DNA of 61,089 nt from Reyranella sp. (GCA_022844015.1 JALHMO010000012.1:1-61089); one strand, 5' to 3'; counted from the first letter of the stretch, positions 24,743 to 32,641 are shown. Numbers and translations: made by a program. The notes: generated by a model not told the origin, from the sequence alone.

Positions 24743-25533
24743 CCGCCATCTCGTTCAAAAGCGTGACCCTGGGGCACGGCCGCCGGCGTACGCTCGAGAA
24801 GGCCTCCTTCGAGGTCGCTCCTGGCGACTTCATCGGCCTTCTGGGGGCCAACGGCGCCGGGAAGACCACTCTCCTGCGCTCGCTCCTGGGCCTCCTGCCG
24901 CCAATCGAAGGCGCCATCGAGGTTATGGGCTCCCGGCCATCGCGCGGTAATCGCCGCATCGGGTACGTGCCCCAGATCCACCGCGCCTTCAGCGAGCTCC
25001 ACCTGATCGGCAGGGACCTGCTCGTCGGCTCCGTGGCAGGTTTGCGCTTTGGCTGGCCGTTCAGCATTGGCGCCGATCAGCGCGACGTCGGACGGGTTCT
25101 CGATCTCGTCGAAGGGACGTCGCTGGCCCAGAGACCGATCTCCTCGCTCTCCGGTGGTGAGCGCCAGCGTCTGCTGATAGCCCAGGCGTTGCTCGGCCGG
25201 CCATCGATGCTCTTGCTCGACGAGCCGCTGGTCAGCCTCGATCCCAATCATCAGATGGGAGTCGTGGAGCTGGTGCGGCGTGTCCAGAAAGAGTTCGGGA
25301 TGACGGTCGTGTTCAGCTCCCACGAGCTCACGCCGTTGCTGGGAAGCATCGACGGCGTGCTCTACCTCGGTCACAGATCGGTCGCCCTGGGCGCCGTCGA
25401 CGACGTCATAACGGCCGAATGTCTCTCGCGGCTCTACAACGCCCCCATCGAAGTCGTTCGTGCCGGAGGACGCATCTTCGTCGTCGCCGCCGGAGAGGTC
25501 CGTCCAGGCGGGCATGCGCATGCTCCAGTATGA
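24739..25533 (+). CDS. znuC: Zinc ABC transporter ATPase
   Basis: 264 residues. Walker A 'GANGAGKTT', Q-loop 'GYVPQIHRAF', ABC signature 'LSGGERQRLLIAQALL', Walker B 'SMLLLDEPLVSLD', switch His in 'VVFSSHELT'. The GTG at 24739 overlaps the znuA stop (GTGA), which sets the start. The C-terminal part is short, as in other manganese/zinc ATPases. It is coupled to znuA and overlaps znuB by 20 bp. Confidence 0.9.
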   Translation: MTAISFKSVTLGHGRRRTLEKASFEVAPGDFIGLLGANGAGKTTLLRSLLGLLPPIEGAIEVMGSRPSRGNRRIGYVPQIHRAFSELHLIGRDLLVGSVAGLRFGWPFSIGADQRDVGRVLDLVEGTSLAQRPISSLSGGERQRLLIAQALLGRPSMLLLDEPLVSLDPNHQMGVVELVRRVQKEFGMTVVFSSHELTPLLGSIDGVLYLGHRSVALGAVDDVITAECLSRLYNAPIEVVRAGGRIFVVAAGEVRPGGHAHAPV

Positions 25534-26320
25534 CTTCATGCAGAACGCCTTCGCGGCGACATTCATCGTCGCCTGCGTTGCCGGCACCATTGGCTACTTC
25601 ATGGTTCTGCGCGGCCAGACCTTCGCCGGCCATGCAATGTCCCATGTCGGGTTTGCCGGCGCGACGGGCGCGGTCCTGCTCGGTGTGTCTCCCCTGCTGG
25701 GACTGACGCTCTTCACGATGACGGCCGGGCTCGGCATCGGCCTTCTCGGCGAGCGAGCGCAGGGCCGCGACGTTGCGATCGGCATCGTTCTGTCGCTGTC
25801 CCTCGGACTCGGCCTTCTCTTCCTCAACTTCTACACGGCCTTCGCCGGCCAGGCGACGACCCTCCTGTTCGGCAACATCCTGGGGGTCGGGCGCTCGACA
25901 CTATGGTTGATGCTGGCGATCGGGCTGGTTGCCCTGCTTGCCCTGGGCGCAATCGCGCGCCCTCTGATCTTCTGCAGCCTCCAGCCCGAGCTTGCCGAGG
26001 CAAAGGGAGTTTCCCCGCGGGCGATCGGTACGGTCTTCATGTTGCTGGTGAGCCTGGCCGTGGCGGAGAGCGTGCAGGTCGTGGGCATCCTGCTAGTCTT
26101 CACCCTGATGGTCGCCCCTGCCGCCACGGCGATGCATCTCAGCAGCAAGATCACGACGGCCGTCGCGCTCTCCGTGCTGTTGGCCCTGGCCGAGGCTTGG
26201 CTCGGTCTCGTGCTTGCCTACTATACCAACTGGCCCACCAGCTTCTGGATCACGTTCATCGGCGCCGCCTGCTACCTGATGGCGTGGGGCCTCTCGCGGC
26301 AGCTGCGAACGGGCCGATAG
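25514..26320 (+). CDS. znuB: Zinc ABC transporter permease
   Basis: 268-residue ABC-3 family permease with eight or nine membrane segments. Family segments: 'GTIGYFMVLRGQTFAGHAMS' with 'HVGFAGATGAVLLG', 'GRDVAIGIVLSLSLGLGLLF', 'SVQVVGILLVFTLMVAPAAT' (the ATPase-contacting loop precedes it). The ATG at 25514 overlaps the end of znuC; a second ATG at 25520 is possible. It ends the znuACB operon and converges with the intact CoA-transferase gene at the island's right border. Confidence 0.9.
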   Translation: MRMLQYDFMQNAFAATFIVACVAGTIGYFMVLRGQTFAGHAMSHVGFAGATGAVLLGVSPLLGLTLFTMTAGLGIGLLGERAQGRDVAIGIVLSLSLGLGLLFLNFYTAFAGQATTLLFGNILGVGRSTLWLMLAIGLVALLALGAIARPLIFCSLQPELAEAKGVSPRAIGTVFMLLVSLAVAESVQVVGILLVFTLMVAPAATAMHLSSKITTAVALSVLLALAEAWLGLVLAYYTNWPTSFWITFIGAACYLMAWGLSRQLRTGR

Positions 26321-26366
26321 CCGAGGCGGAGTGCGTCTCGAAGCAGACTGTTCGCCGGCTCGTTAC

Positions 26367-27512
26367 TCAGCTCACCTTTTCCTCGCCCAGCACCTCGTCC
26401 GTATGCTCCCCGAGCCTCGGCGCCGGCCGCGCCGACTGCGGCCTCACGCGATCGAAGGTGATCGGAATCCCCACCACCCGCGGCCCGCACTCCGGCAACT
26501 GCTGCACCAGCTCCGACGCCGCGAACTGCTCCGTCGCCACCAGCTCGCCGATATCGTTGACCGGGCTGCACGGCACGCCCGCTTCCTCCAGAATCTTCAC
26601 CCATTCCGCGCGCGGCCGCGTCCGCATCGCCACCGCGATCTGCGGCAACAGCTCCGTGCGGTTGCGCACGCGCTGTGCGCTGGTCGCGAACTTCTCATCC
26701 GTCGCCCATTCCGGATACCCCAGCGCCCGCGCGCAGCGCGCCCACAGCCGGTCGTTGCCGGGCGCCAGGCAGAGCGGGTGGTCGGCGGTATCGAACACCT
26801 GGTAGGGCACGATCGCCGAGCCGCCGGTGCCGTGGCGCTTGGGGACGACGCCGTCGACCAGGTAGGCGTTGACCTGCCCCTCCACCCAGTGCACCGCCGA
26901 GTCGAACAGCGAGGTGTCGACCAGGCAGCCCTTGCCGGTGCGGTCGCGCTGACGAAGGGCGGCGAGCGCGCCGATGGTGCAGAACATGCCGGTCGCCTTG
27001 TCGTTGATCGAGGCGCCGCAGAAGGTCGGCGGGTCCTCGGGCCGGCCGGTCACGCTCATCATGCCGCCATAGGCCTGCAGCAGCGGGTCGAAGCCGGGCT
27101 TCAGCCGCATCGGGCCCTGATAGCCGAACGCCCAGATCGAGCAGTAGATCAGGCGCGGATGGCGCGCGAGCATCGCCTCGGGGCCGATGCCGATCTCGTC
27201 GACCACGCCGGGGCGCAAATTCTGGATCAGGATGTCGGCAGTCTCGCACAGCCGGTTCAGCTTCGCGATGTCGTCTGCCGACTTGAGGTCGAGCACGACC
27301 GAGCGCTTGTTGCGGTTCTGGCCCTCGAAGTAGAGCGAGGTGACCCCGTCCGGCCCGAACGGAGGCCCCCAGATGCGGGCGTCGTCGCCGCCCTCGGGCT
27401 TCTCGATCTTGATGACGTCGGCGCCCATGTCGGCGAGCAGCACGCCGGCCAACGGGCCGGCCAGCGCCTGCCCCACTTCGATGACGCGAACTCCTTCGAG
27501 CGGCAGGGTCAC
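26367..27512 (-). CDS. CaiB/BaiF-type (class III) CoA-transferase, intact copy
   Basis: 381 residues. N-terminal 'VRVIEVGQALAGPLAGVLLA' with 'DMGADVIKIEKPEGGDDAR', 'NRNKRSVVLDLKSADDIAKL', then 'GYQGPMRLKPGFDPLLQAYG' and 'GCLVDTSLFDSAVHWVEG', all expected for formyl-CoA/carnitine-type transferases. The acyl groups handled cannot be told. Its 3' two-thirds are duplicated at 8661-9518. It lies just beyond znuB in the opposite direction, so it is probably part of the chromosomal background into which the island was placed. Confidence 0.9.
   Translation of the reverse strand: MTLPLEGVRVIEVGQALAGPLAGVLLADMGADVIKIEKPEGGDDARIWGPPFGPDGVTSLYFEGQNRNKRSVVLDLKSADDIAKLNRLCETADILIQNLRPGVVDEIGIGPEAMLARHPRLIYCSIWAFGYQGPMRLKPGFDPLLQAYGGMMSVTGRPEDPPTFCGASINDKATGMFCTIGALAALRQRDRTGKGCLVDTSLFDSAVHWVEGQVNAYLVDGVVPKRHGTGGSAIVPYQVFDTADHPLCLAPGNDRLWARCARALGYPEWATDEKFATSAQRVRNRTELLPQIAVAMRTRPRAEWVKILEEAGVPCSPVNDIGELVATEQFAASELVQQLPECGPRVVGIPITFDRVRPQSARPAPRLGEHTDEVLGEEKVS
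26391..27138 (-). repeat. Right copy of the ~750-bp direct repeat
   Basis: Partner of 8684-9433, same orientation, inside the intact CoA-transferase gene. The sequence continues into the full gene here, which shows that this is the original and the left copy the partial duplicate. Confidence 0.85.
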
Positions 27513-27705
27513 GGTCGGCCTTTCCTGGTTTGCGGTCGCAATGAGGATCGGCAGACTGCTGGCCGGGCGCCGGTCAGGTCAAGCGATCGGGCCGGCCGGG
27601 GATCGCCTGCCGGACCGCTCGCGGAACGATTGCAGGGTGCCGCCGTTCTGGCTCCCGATGGGTGTCTCCCGCCGAGGCGGGCGGATGCCGGAAGGAGAAC
27701 GGCGC

Positions 27706-27879
27706 GTGACAACGATCCTGATCATCGTCCTGCTCATCCTGCTGCTCGGCGGCGGAGGCGGCTACTACGGCTACTCGCGGTGGGGCGGGCCCGGCCTCGG
27801 CGGCGTGCTGGGCGTCCTCCTCGTGGTCGTGCTCGCGGTCTGGCTGCTCGGCGGCTTGGCGGTGGTCCGCCCCGTCTAG
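27706..27879 (+). CDS. Small hydrophobic DUF3309-like protein
   Basis: 57 residues from GTG 27706, with AAGGAGA ten bases upstream. Two membrane helices ('TTILIIVLLILLLGGGG' and 'VLGVLLVVVLAVWLLGGLAV') flank a Gly/Tyr-rich link (GGGGYYGYSRWGG). This layout matches DUF3309 proteins, common small membrane proteins of unknown role in alphaproteobacteria. It stands alone between the CoA-transferase and the cupin. Confidence 0.7.
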   Translation: MTTILIIVLLILLLGGGGGYYGYSRWGGPGLGGVLGVLLVVVLAVWLLGGLAVVRPV

Positions 27880-27986
27880 CCGCCGCTGCGGCGGCGCTCG
27901 ATCGCCCTGCCTTCGCCGCGCGGCCCGATTGTCGGCCGCGCGGCCGGCGCCTAAGCTCGCGGCGCCGCAGAGTGGAGGACAGGGAC

Positions 27987-28452
27987 ATGACCGCGACGAA
28001 GGGCTTTGTCGTTCCCGCCGGCGGCGGGACGCATCTCGACATGTCGGCGCCGGGCCGATTCGCCCACCTGAAGCTGCTCGGTCGCGAGACCGAGGGCAGC
28101 ATCATGATGTTCGAGGAGACCGTGCCGCCCGGCACGAAGAGCTGGTTCCACCTGCACCACGACAGCGACGAGGTCGCCTGGGTGCTGGAGGGCGAGATCA
28201 CCTTCCTGATCGGCGACGAGGTGTCGGTCGGCGGGCCCGGCACCTGCGCCTTCTTCCCGCGCGACAATGCGGCACGCCTGGAAGAACAGCGGTGAGTCGA
28301 CCGGACGCGTGCTGTTCCTCTATACGCCGGCGTCCGCCGGCAAGTACGTCGAGGACATGCTGGAGCGGCCGGGCCGGCCGCTGACCGAGGCCGAGCGCAG
28401 CGAGCTCGGGCGGAAGTATCACTGGGAAATCCTCGGGCCGAACCCGCTGTGA
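27987..28452 (+). pseudogene. Cupin-domain protein split by a frameshift
   Basis: From ATG 27987 (GTGGAGGAC upstream) the first frame gives a typical cupin: 'FAHLKLLGRETEGSIMMFEE', 'HLHHDSDEVAWVLEGEITFL' (metal-binding His and Glu), 'GTCAFFPRD', then a stop at 28293. The expected continuation 'MRHAWKNSGESTGRVLFLYT' is in the next frame and runs to 28452. Removing one A near 28264-28267 would join them as 'FFPRDMRHAWKNSG'. It is either a recent mutation or a base-calling error; all else looks intact. Confidence 0.75.
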
Positions 28453-28515
28453 GCCCCGCGACGTCGTGGCACCGCCTCCGGCCGGCGCAGCCACCCGCCA
28501 GGTCAGCGTGAGCCG

Positions 28516-28785
28516 ATGTCCGGCAGATACATCGTCAATCTCATAGCCGTCATCGGTTGGCTGATTGCCGCCGTGTTCGCCTATGCGTTCCTCACGCTGT
28601 TCGGCTACTTCGGCGTCGGGTTCTATGGCCTGCTGCTGCTGTTCATCTGCATGCAGGTCGAGCTGGAACCGGACGACCCGGTCCCCCACCATCCGCGATG
28701 GCTGGGTGTCGGCTTCTTCAAGATTCTCGGCGTCGGGTTGATTGTCATCGGCTTCGGCGGGTTCCTCCATCTTCAGCTCGGCTGA
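28516..28785 (+). CDS. Small integral membrane protein, unknown
   Basis: 89 residues with three hydrophobic segments: 'YIVNLIAVIGWLIAAVFAYA', 'GFYGLLLLFICMQVELE', and 'VGFFKILGVGLIVIGFGGFL'. No family recognised. Start at ATG 28516, weak ribosome site (GTGAG). It follows the broken cupin by 63 bp on the same strand. Confidence 0.55.
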   Translation: MSGRYIVNLIAVIGWLIAAVFAYAFLTLFGYFGVGFYGLLLLFICMQVELEPDDPVPHHPRWLGVGFFKILGVGLIVIGFGGFLHLQLG

Positions 28786-29025
28786 ATGCGGAGCTGAGAC
28801 AACGCCGCTATGACAACCGCATTGGCGCTTCCCGCACAATGCCGTCATGGAACCCCGGCGACGGCGGCGCTTCCTGGCATGGGCCACTCGATCTATGCCG
28901 CGTGCAATCGATTGCCGGCACCTTGGCTCACAAACACAGCCACGCCAGCTGATCCTCCTTCCCCCGACAAGCAATCCGCAGACAATTCCCGACCATGGAC
29001 GCAATCGATCGGAGGGTTGGCAGCC

Positions 29026-29610
29026 ATGGCAATGAAGGGCAGTGACAGCACCGCAGAGAACCCGACCGGCGACAGCAAGCCGGCAAGCTTCAAGGTCGGC
29101 TACGGCAAGCCGCCGGTTGCCACACGCTTCGTGCGGGGCAGGTCGGGCAATCCGCTGGGGCGGCCCAAGTCGCATCGCGGGAAGGTGACGCTGGGCGGCG
29201 CGATGCGCGAGCCGCTGATGAGCGACGTCACCATTGCCGTCGACGGTCGCCGGCGCAGGATGCTGCGAGTCGAGGCGTTGGTCGATGCGCTGATCGCCAG
29301 CGCATGCGCCGGCAATACCAGTGCCGCCCGGCTCGCGCTCGACCTCACCCACAGGTTCGTGCCGCCCGACGAGACGATCGCGGACCTGCACGAGGCGCTG
29401 AAGCACGGGCGCAAGGAGCTGACGCCACGGGAGGCCTTCCACCGCTTCAGCGATGAAGAACGCGCCAGGATGTCCTACGAGTCGATCACGAGCGACATGA
29501 CCGAGGAGTCGCTTGGGCGCACCAAGCCCGAGGAAGGACGGGCCGACGACGACCCGTCCGATGACGATGCATCCGACGGCGATCCGCCGGCGGGCAGCAA
29601 GGGCGGCTGA
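29026..29610 (+). CDS. DUF5681-family protein
   Basis: 194 residues. The N-terminal signature 'VGYGKPPVATRFVRGRSGNP' followed by 'LGRPKS' defines DUF5681, a family often found near prophage or mobile DNA in alphaproteobacteria. The middle is helical ('GNTSAARLALDLTHRFVPPD'), and the tail is Asp/Glu-rich. GGAGGG stands ten bases before ATG 29026; the ATG at 29032 is a possible alternative. It lies just left of the IS1595 transposon but outside its inverted repeat. Confidence 0.75.
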   Translation: MAMKGSDSTAENPTGDSKPASFKVGYGKPPVATRFVRGRSGNPLGRPKSHRGKVTLGGAMREPLMSDVTIAVDGRRRRMLRVEALVDALIASACAGNTSAARLALDLTHRFVPPDETIADLHEALKHGRKELTPREAFHRFSDEERARMSYESITSDMTEESLGRTKPEEGRADDDPSDDDASDGDPPAGSKGG

Positions 29611-29683
29611 CGCCGCCCGGCCTCCCCGTTCGATCCCTGATCCTCGTCACCGATTTCCCTGATCCGATGAGTCGAATTCCCTG

Positions 29684-29691
29684 TTCCGGTG
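29684..29691. repeat. Target-site duplication, left copy
   Basis: TTCCGGTG directly outside the left inverted repeat, repeated at 33777-33784 outside the right one. Eight base pairs is the normal duplication length for IS1595-family elements. The original target lay in a run of ATTCCCTG motifs. Confidence 0.85.
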
Positions 29692-29716
29692 CGGTATTAG
29701 GGCGCAAACGCCACAA
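29692..29716. repeat. Left terminal inverted repeat of the transposon
   Basis: Exact reverse complement of 33752-33776 over 25 bases; the match ends at 29717. Confidence 0.9.
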
Positions 29717-29740
29717 AGCCCGGAATCGCGCGGGCCAACT

Positions 29741-30220
29741 CTAGAATGGAATGTCGTCATCGAGGTCTTTGGTGGCTGGACGCGCTGGCGGCCGCTCGGC
29801 CGCCGGTTCGCGGACTCGATGCCAATCGTCTTGCCCTTGCAGGACTTCCCGCATCCATGTTTGGCCCAATCGACTGAAGCGAAAGCGCATCGTCGGCTCT
29901 CCCATGTCATCGGGATCGAGCGGCCTCAGGTGCACATAGACGGATTGCCCTTCCACGCTCGTTGATTTGACGAGAGGGTGGTCAGCCAAAATCGAGTTGA
30001 TGATCTCGCCGATGGATACGCCACCGGCAGTAGCGGTCTCGCAGCGCTGGAAAAGGTCGGTTCTGGTGTCGAAGCGGCTCAGGCCAGCCTCGATTAGCGC
30101 CCTGAACGCGTCGCTCTCCGATGGCGCGCCATAGCGCTGGCGGTAGCGTTCCGCTCTCTCGATCGTATCGAGCGGGAGCGTCACAAGCTTGCGGCCGGTG
30201 GTTTTGAGTCTCTGTGCCAT
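29741..30220 (-). CDS. Ribbon-helix-helix-like protein with acidic tail (transposon passenger)
   Basis: 159 residues. The N-terminal 45 ('KLVTLPLDTIERAERYRQRY' and 'SESDAFRALIEAGLSRFD') have the strand-helix-helix pattern of MetJ/Arc-type DNA-binding domains. The remainder is unfamiliar and ends in 'DLDDDIPF', a tail like those of single-strand DNA-binding proteins. Start at 30220 (MAQRLKTTGRK) chosen because the domain begins there; an upstream ATG at 30262 adds 14 unconserved residues. It diverges from a second small protein of the same type, with 85 bp between, suggesting a shared operator. Confidence 0.6.
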   Translation of the reverse strand: MAQRLKTTGRKLVTLPLDTIERAERYRQRYGAPSESDAFRALIEAGLSRFDTRTDLFQRCETATAGGVSIGEIINSILADHPLVKSTSVEGQSVYVHLRPLDPDDMGEPTMRFRFSRLGQTWMREVLQGQDDWHRVREPAAERPPARPATKDLDDDIPF

Positions 30221-30305
30221 TTCGGCATTGTAACACGGGTGATACTTCCTTGTAGACAACAAGATTTAGGGGTGGTACCTGTGTCTCAATCAATAGGAGG
30301 CGGTC

Positions 30306-30500
30306 ATGCCCGCAGTTCACCCGCGCAAACTCGTGTCCCTCAGTCCAGAACAGGCGCGCCGGATCGATGACTATCGGTTTGGGCAGCGGATCGGCAGCGA
30401 GAGCGAGGCTCTTCGCCGGCTGATCGACATGGGATTGCGCCAGGTGGACGAGGCGGGCGGCCTCAAACAAGAAACCCGGCCAGAGAACCGGCCGGGCTAA
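30306..30500 (+). CDS. Small ribbon-helix-helix-like protein preceding the tRNA-like gene
   Basis: 64 residues, 'RKLVSLSPEQARRIDDYRFG', then 'SESEALRRLIDMGLRQVDEA': the same strand-helix-helix layout as the N-terminus of the divergent protein at 29741 (compare 'SESDAFRALIEAGL'). AGGAGG stands directly upstream of ATG 30306. The stop at 30500 is followed after only five bases by a tRNA-like gene and then a terminator, so one transcript probably covers both. The GC-rich inverted repeat 475-481/490-496 at its 3' end could help processing. Confidence 0.65.
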   Translation: MPAVHPRKLVSLSPEQARRIDDYRFGQRIGSESEALRRLIDMGLRQVDEAGGLKQETRPENRPG

Positions 30501-30505
30501 CTTGC

Positions 30506-30608
30506 GGAGAGGTGGCAGAGCGGTTGATTGCGCCGGTTTCCTAAACCGGAGGGGTCCCTAGGTTTCCAGTCCGACCGGGCCCTCGCGGGTTCGAATCCCG
30601 TCCTCTCT
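30506..30608 (+). tRNA. Class II tRNA-like gene: serine-tRNA body with CCU (Arg) anticodon
   Basis: A full cloverleaf can be drawn: acceptor 506-512/602-608 (one G-U pair), 3-bp D stem 515-517/529-531 with GG in the loop, anticodon stem 533-537/545-549, loop TTCCTAA with anticodon CCT at 30540-30542, 35-nt variable arm 550-584, T stem 585-589/597-601 with loop TTCGAAT. The 5' half (GGAGAGGTGGCAGAGCGGTT) is that of bacterial tRNA-Ser. The variable arm is about twice normal length and folds as a 10-bp hairpin with two small bulges. Discriminator is U, not Ser-type G, and CCA is not encoded. SerRS reads the long arm, so serine at AGG codons is possible; it may also be inactive. Confidence 0.6.
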
Positions 30609-30651
30609 TCTCTTCGTCTACACCAGCCCCGCTCATTTGCGGGGACACCTC

Positions 30652-30696
30652 GCCGGCCCTTCTTCTTCCATTCGGGGGAGGGGCCGGTTCTTTTTT
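30652..30696 (+). terminator. Rho-independent terminator after the tRNA-like gene
   Basis: GCCGGCCC (652-659) pairs with GGGCCGGT (681-688), followed by TTCTTTTTT. It would end the transcript carrying the small DNA-binding gene and the tRNA-like gene. Confidence 0.75.
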
Positions 30697-30712
30697 CACT
30701 GTATCAACAGAG

Positions 30713-30940
30713 TTAGACATCCTCAAGGCGTATGACCGGCGCCCCGGCCGTCTTGAGCGCCGCCAGCAGGAACGACGCCGAGAACGTGCCCCTGCTGATC
30801 TTCGACGCGATGCTCGCCTTCGTTTCCGGGAAGCCGCCCTCACTGAGCTTGGCCGCCAACTCTTCGTAGGAGAGTTCGGCGCGCGCCAGTTCGGCCTTGA
30901 GCAGCCTCCTCGCCTTGTCGGACCATTCGGCTTCCGTCAT
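30713..30940 (-). CDS. DUF6471-family small protein
   Basis: 75 residues: 'WSDKARRLLKAELARAELSY', 'EELAAKLSEGGFPETKASIA', 'SKISRGTFSASFLLAALKTA'. This is a compact helix-turn-helix-like domain common in alphaproteobacteria and frequently next to IS1595-type transposases. It is divergent from the transposase with about 110 bp between and could control it. It converges on the terminator of the tRNA unit. Confidence 0.75.
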   Translation of the reverse strand: MTEAEWSDKARRLLKAELARAELSYEELAAKLSEGGFPETKASIASKISRGTFSASFLLAALKTAGAPVIRLEDV

Positions 30941-31052
30941 GCGACCTTCCTGTCAAATACGACCATGAGATATCATATTCGACATTTAAGCCATTGACAA
31001 ACGCTAGTTAGTTGTCATATACGCTATCTATATAGCGAACACGACAACTCAC

Positions 31053-32039
31053 ATGCCCCAACACTTCCTCCTCTCCCGCGCCGCCAAGACCCTGAGTATC
31101 GCTCAGGTGTTCGGCATGGCGGACGCTGAGGTTGAGGTGCTGTTTCGGAAGCTGCGCTGGCCCGAGACCGCGGGCGCCCCGGTCTGCCCGCATTGCGGCG
31201 GTCTGGACGCCTACGAGGCTCGCCGGCCTAGCGGCTCACTCCGCTTCCGCTGCAAGGCGTGTGTGAAGGATTTCTCGATCACGAGCGGTACGCTGTTCGG
31301 CTCGCACAAGTTGCCGCTGCGGATCTACCTGGCTGCCATCGCGATCTTCGCCAACGAGGTCAAGGGCAAGTCGGCGCTCGCCATGAGCCGTGACCTGGGG
31401 CTCGCGTACAAGAGCGCGTTCGTTCTCCTCCACAAGCTGCGCGAGGCGATGGCGGAGGAGTTGAAGGGCCGGACGGTTGGCGGCGAGGGCAAGAACGTCG
31501 AAGTCGACGGCGCCTATTTCGGCGGCTACATCAAGCCGGCCAATTACAAGGAAGACCGCAAGGACCGCCGCCTCGCCAAGAACCAGAACGGCAAGCGCCA
31601 AGTCGTCGTGATCGTGCGCGAGCGCAACGGCATCGGCGTCCCAGCCGTGTTCAAGAGCGAGGCCGATGCGATCGGCTTTATCTCGCGCCGCGTCCACAAG
31701 GGCAGCACGGTGCACGCCGACGAAGCCTCCTCATGGAACGACCTGCACTCGCGCTTTGAGATGAAGCGCATCAACCACGCTCAGTCGTATTCGGCCGATG
31801 GCGCCTGCACGAACAGGGCTGAGGAGTTCTTCTCGCGCATGCGCCGCGCCGAGATCGGCCACCATCACCACATCGCCGGCAACTACCTGCTGCGCTACGC
31901 TCAAGAGGCGACGTGGCGCGAAGACAACAGGCGCGTCGACAACGGCTTTCAAGTGCGCCGCATCGCCGGGAACGCGCTGGCGCGCGGCAAGTCGGTCGAC
32001 TTCACCGGCTACTGGCAGCGGCACATTCAGAACGCCTAA
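31053..32039 (+). CDS. IS1595-family transposase
   Basis: 328 residues. An N-terminal zinc ribbon (CPHCGG ... RFRCKACVKDFS) is followed by the ISXO2-like catalytic domain: 'VEVDGAYFGGYIKPANY' (first Asp), 'STVHADEASSWNDL' (second Asp), and 'TNRAEEFFSRMRRAEIGHHH' with 'HIAGNYLLRYAQEATWRED' (Asn-x-x-Glu and the helix ending in Glu-Asp). Length and order of motifs are those of intact IS1595 transposases, with no frameshift. Upstream lies an AT-rich promoter-like stretch (ATTGACA at 30992, TATATA near 31029). It should mobilise the 29692-33776 element. Confidence 0.9.
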   Translation: MPQHFLLSRAAKTLSIAQVFGMADAEVEVLFRKLRWPETAGAPVCPHCGGLDAYEARRPSGSLRFRCKACVKDFSITSGTLFGSHKLPLRIYLAAIAIFANEVKGKSALAMSRDLGLAYKSAFVLLHKLREAMAEELKGRTVGGEGKNVEVDGAYFGGYIKPANYKEDRKDRRLAKNQNGKRQVVVIVRERNGIGVPAVFKSEADAIGFISRRVHKGSTVHADEASSWNDLHSRFEMKRINHAQSYSADGACTNRAEEFFSRMRRAEIGHHHHIAGNYLLRYAQEATWREDNRRVDNGFQVRRIAGNALARGKSVDFTGYWQRHIQNA

Positions 32040-32629
32040 CGTAATGACAAAAGAATCTTATGTATCTGGTGCCATGCGCTGCTCATGATGAGGCGCACGT
32101 AGGGCTCGGGTATTCCGATCAACTCGACAATGTCATTGTGAGTGAGGCGACCGGCCTGGAATGCTGGCAACAAGCCGTCTCGAGCGGCGAGAGGGAAAAG
32201 GACGGCCGCAGCAAATGTTGCGGCCAACCTGTCACTCAGCGCGTGCTGCCCATCATTCACTGGATCCTGCATGTCCGCCGGTAGGACTATTTTCTCAATC
32301 AGATGTCGGATCTCATGCTCTTCCGCGACTCGCACCTCTACGGGATCGAGTACGTGTAGAAGCTCCTTACAGGCAACGAGCCTCTGCCATTCAAGGGGCT
32401 GATTTTCAGCGAACGTGATCTTGGCGCAATTTACGGTCTCCCCGTCCACTGTTTTCGCGTAGTGTGTGATCATACCGCGAACAACACCAGCGTCGAGTTT
32501 GGGATCTGAGTAGATCTCAATCTCGTCTTTCTTGGTGACCTCCAGAAGCGCTGGCTTAACATCATCCTCCAAGTCAACAGGTACGTTAGGCCAATGGGAA
32601 AATGTTCCCACAAACGCCGAGATTCTCAT
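32036..32629 (-). CDS. ImmA/IrrE-like protein with altered zinc motif (passenger)
   Basis: 197 residues. The pattern 'EWQRLVACKELLHVLD' stands where ImmA/IrrE metallopeptidases have their HExxH helix, but the first His is Lys (KELLH). A later 'DRLAATFAAAVLFPLAARDG' and 'HNDIVELIGIPEPYVRLIMS' match the family's downstream helices. Without the His, zinc proteolysis is doubtful. The message starts after a strong GGGGGA site just past a terminator. It converges with the transposase, overlapping its stop by four bases. ImmA genes often pair with Xre repressors on mobile elements. Confidence 0.6.
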   Translation of the reverse strand: MRISAFVGTFSHWPNVPVDLEDDVKPALLEVTKKDEIEIYSDPKLDAGVVRGMITHYAKTVDGETVNCAKITFAENQPLEWQRLVACKELLHVLDPVEVRVAEEHEIRHLIEKIVLPADMQDPVNDGQHALSDRLAATFAAAVLFPLAARDGLLPAFQAGRLTHNDIVELIGIPEPYVRLIMSSAWHQIHKILLSLR

Positions 32630-32641
32630 CGTTCCCCCTAC

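Noticed and set aside
30506..30608. Ordinary tRNA-Arg(CCU)
   Set aside because: tRNA-Arg is class I with a short variable loop; the 35-nt arm and the serine-type 5' half do not fit.
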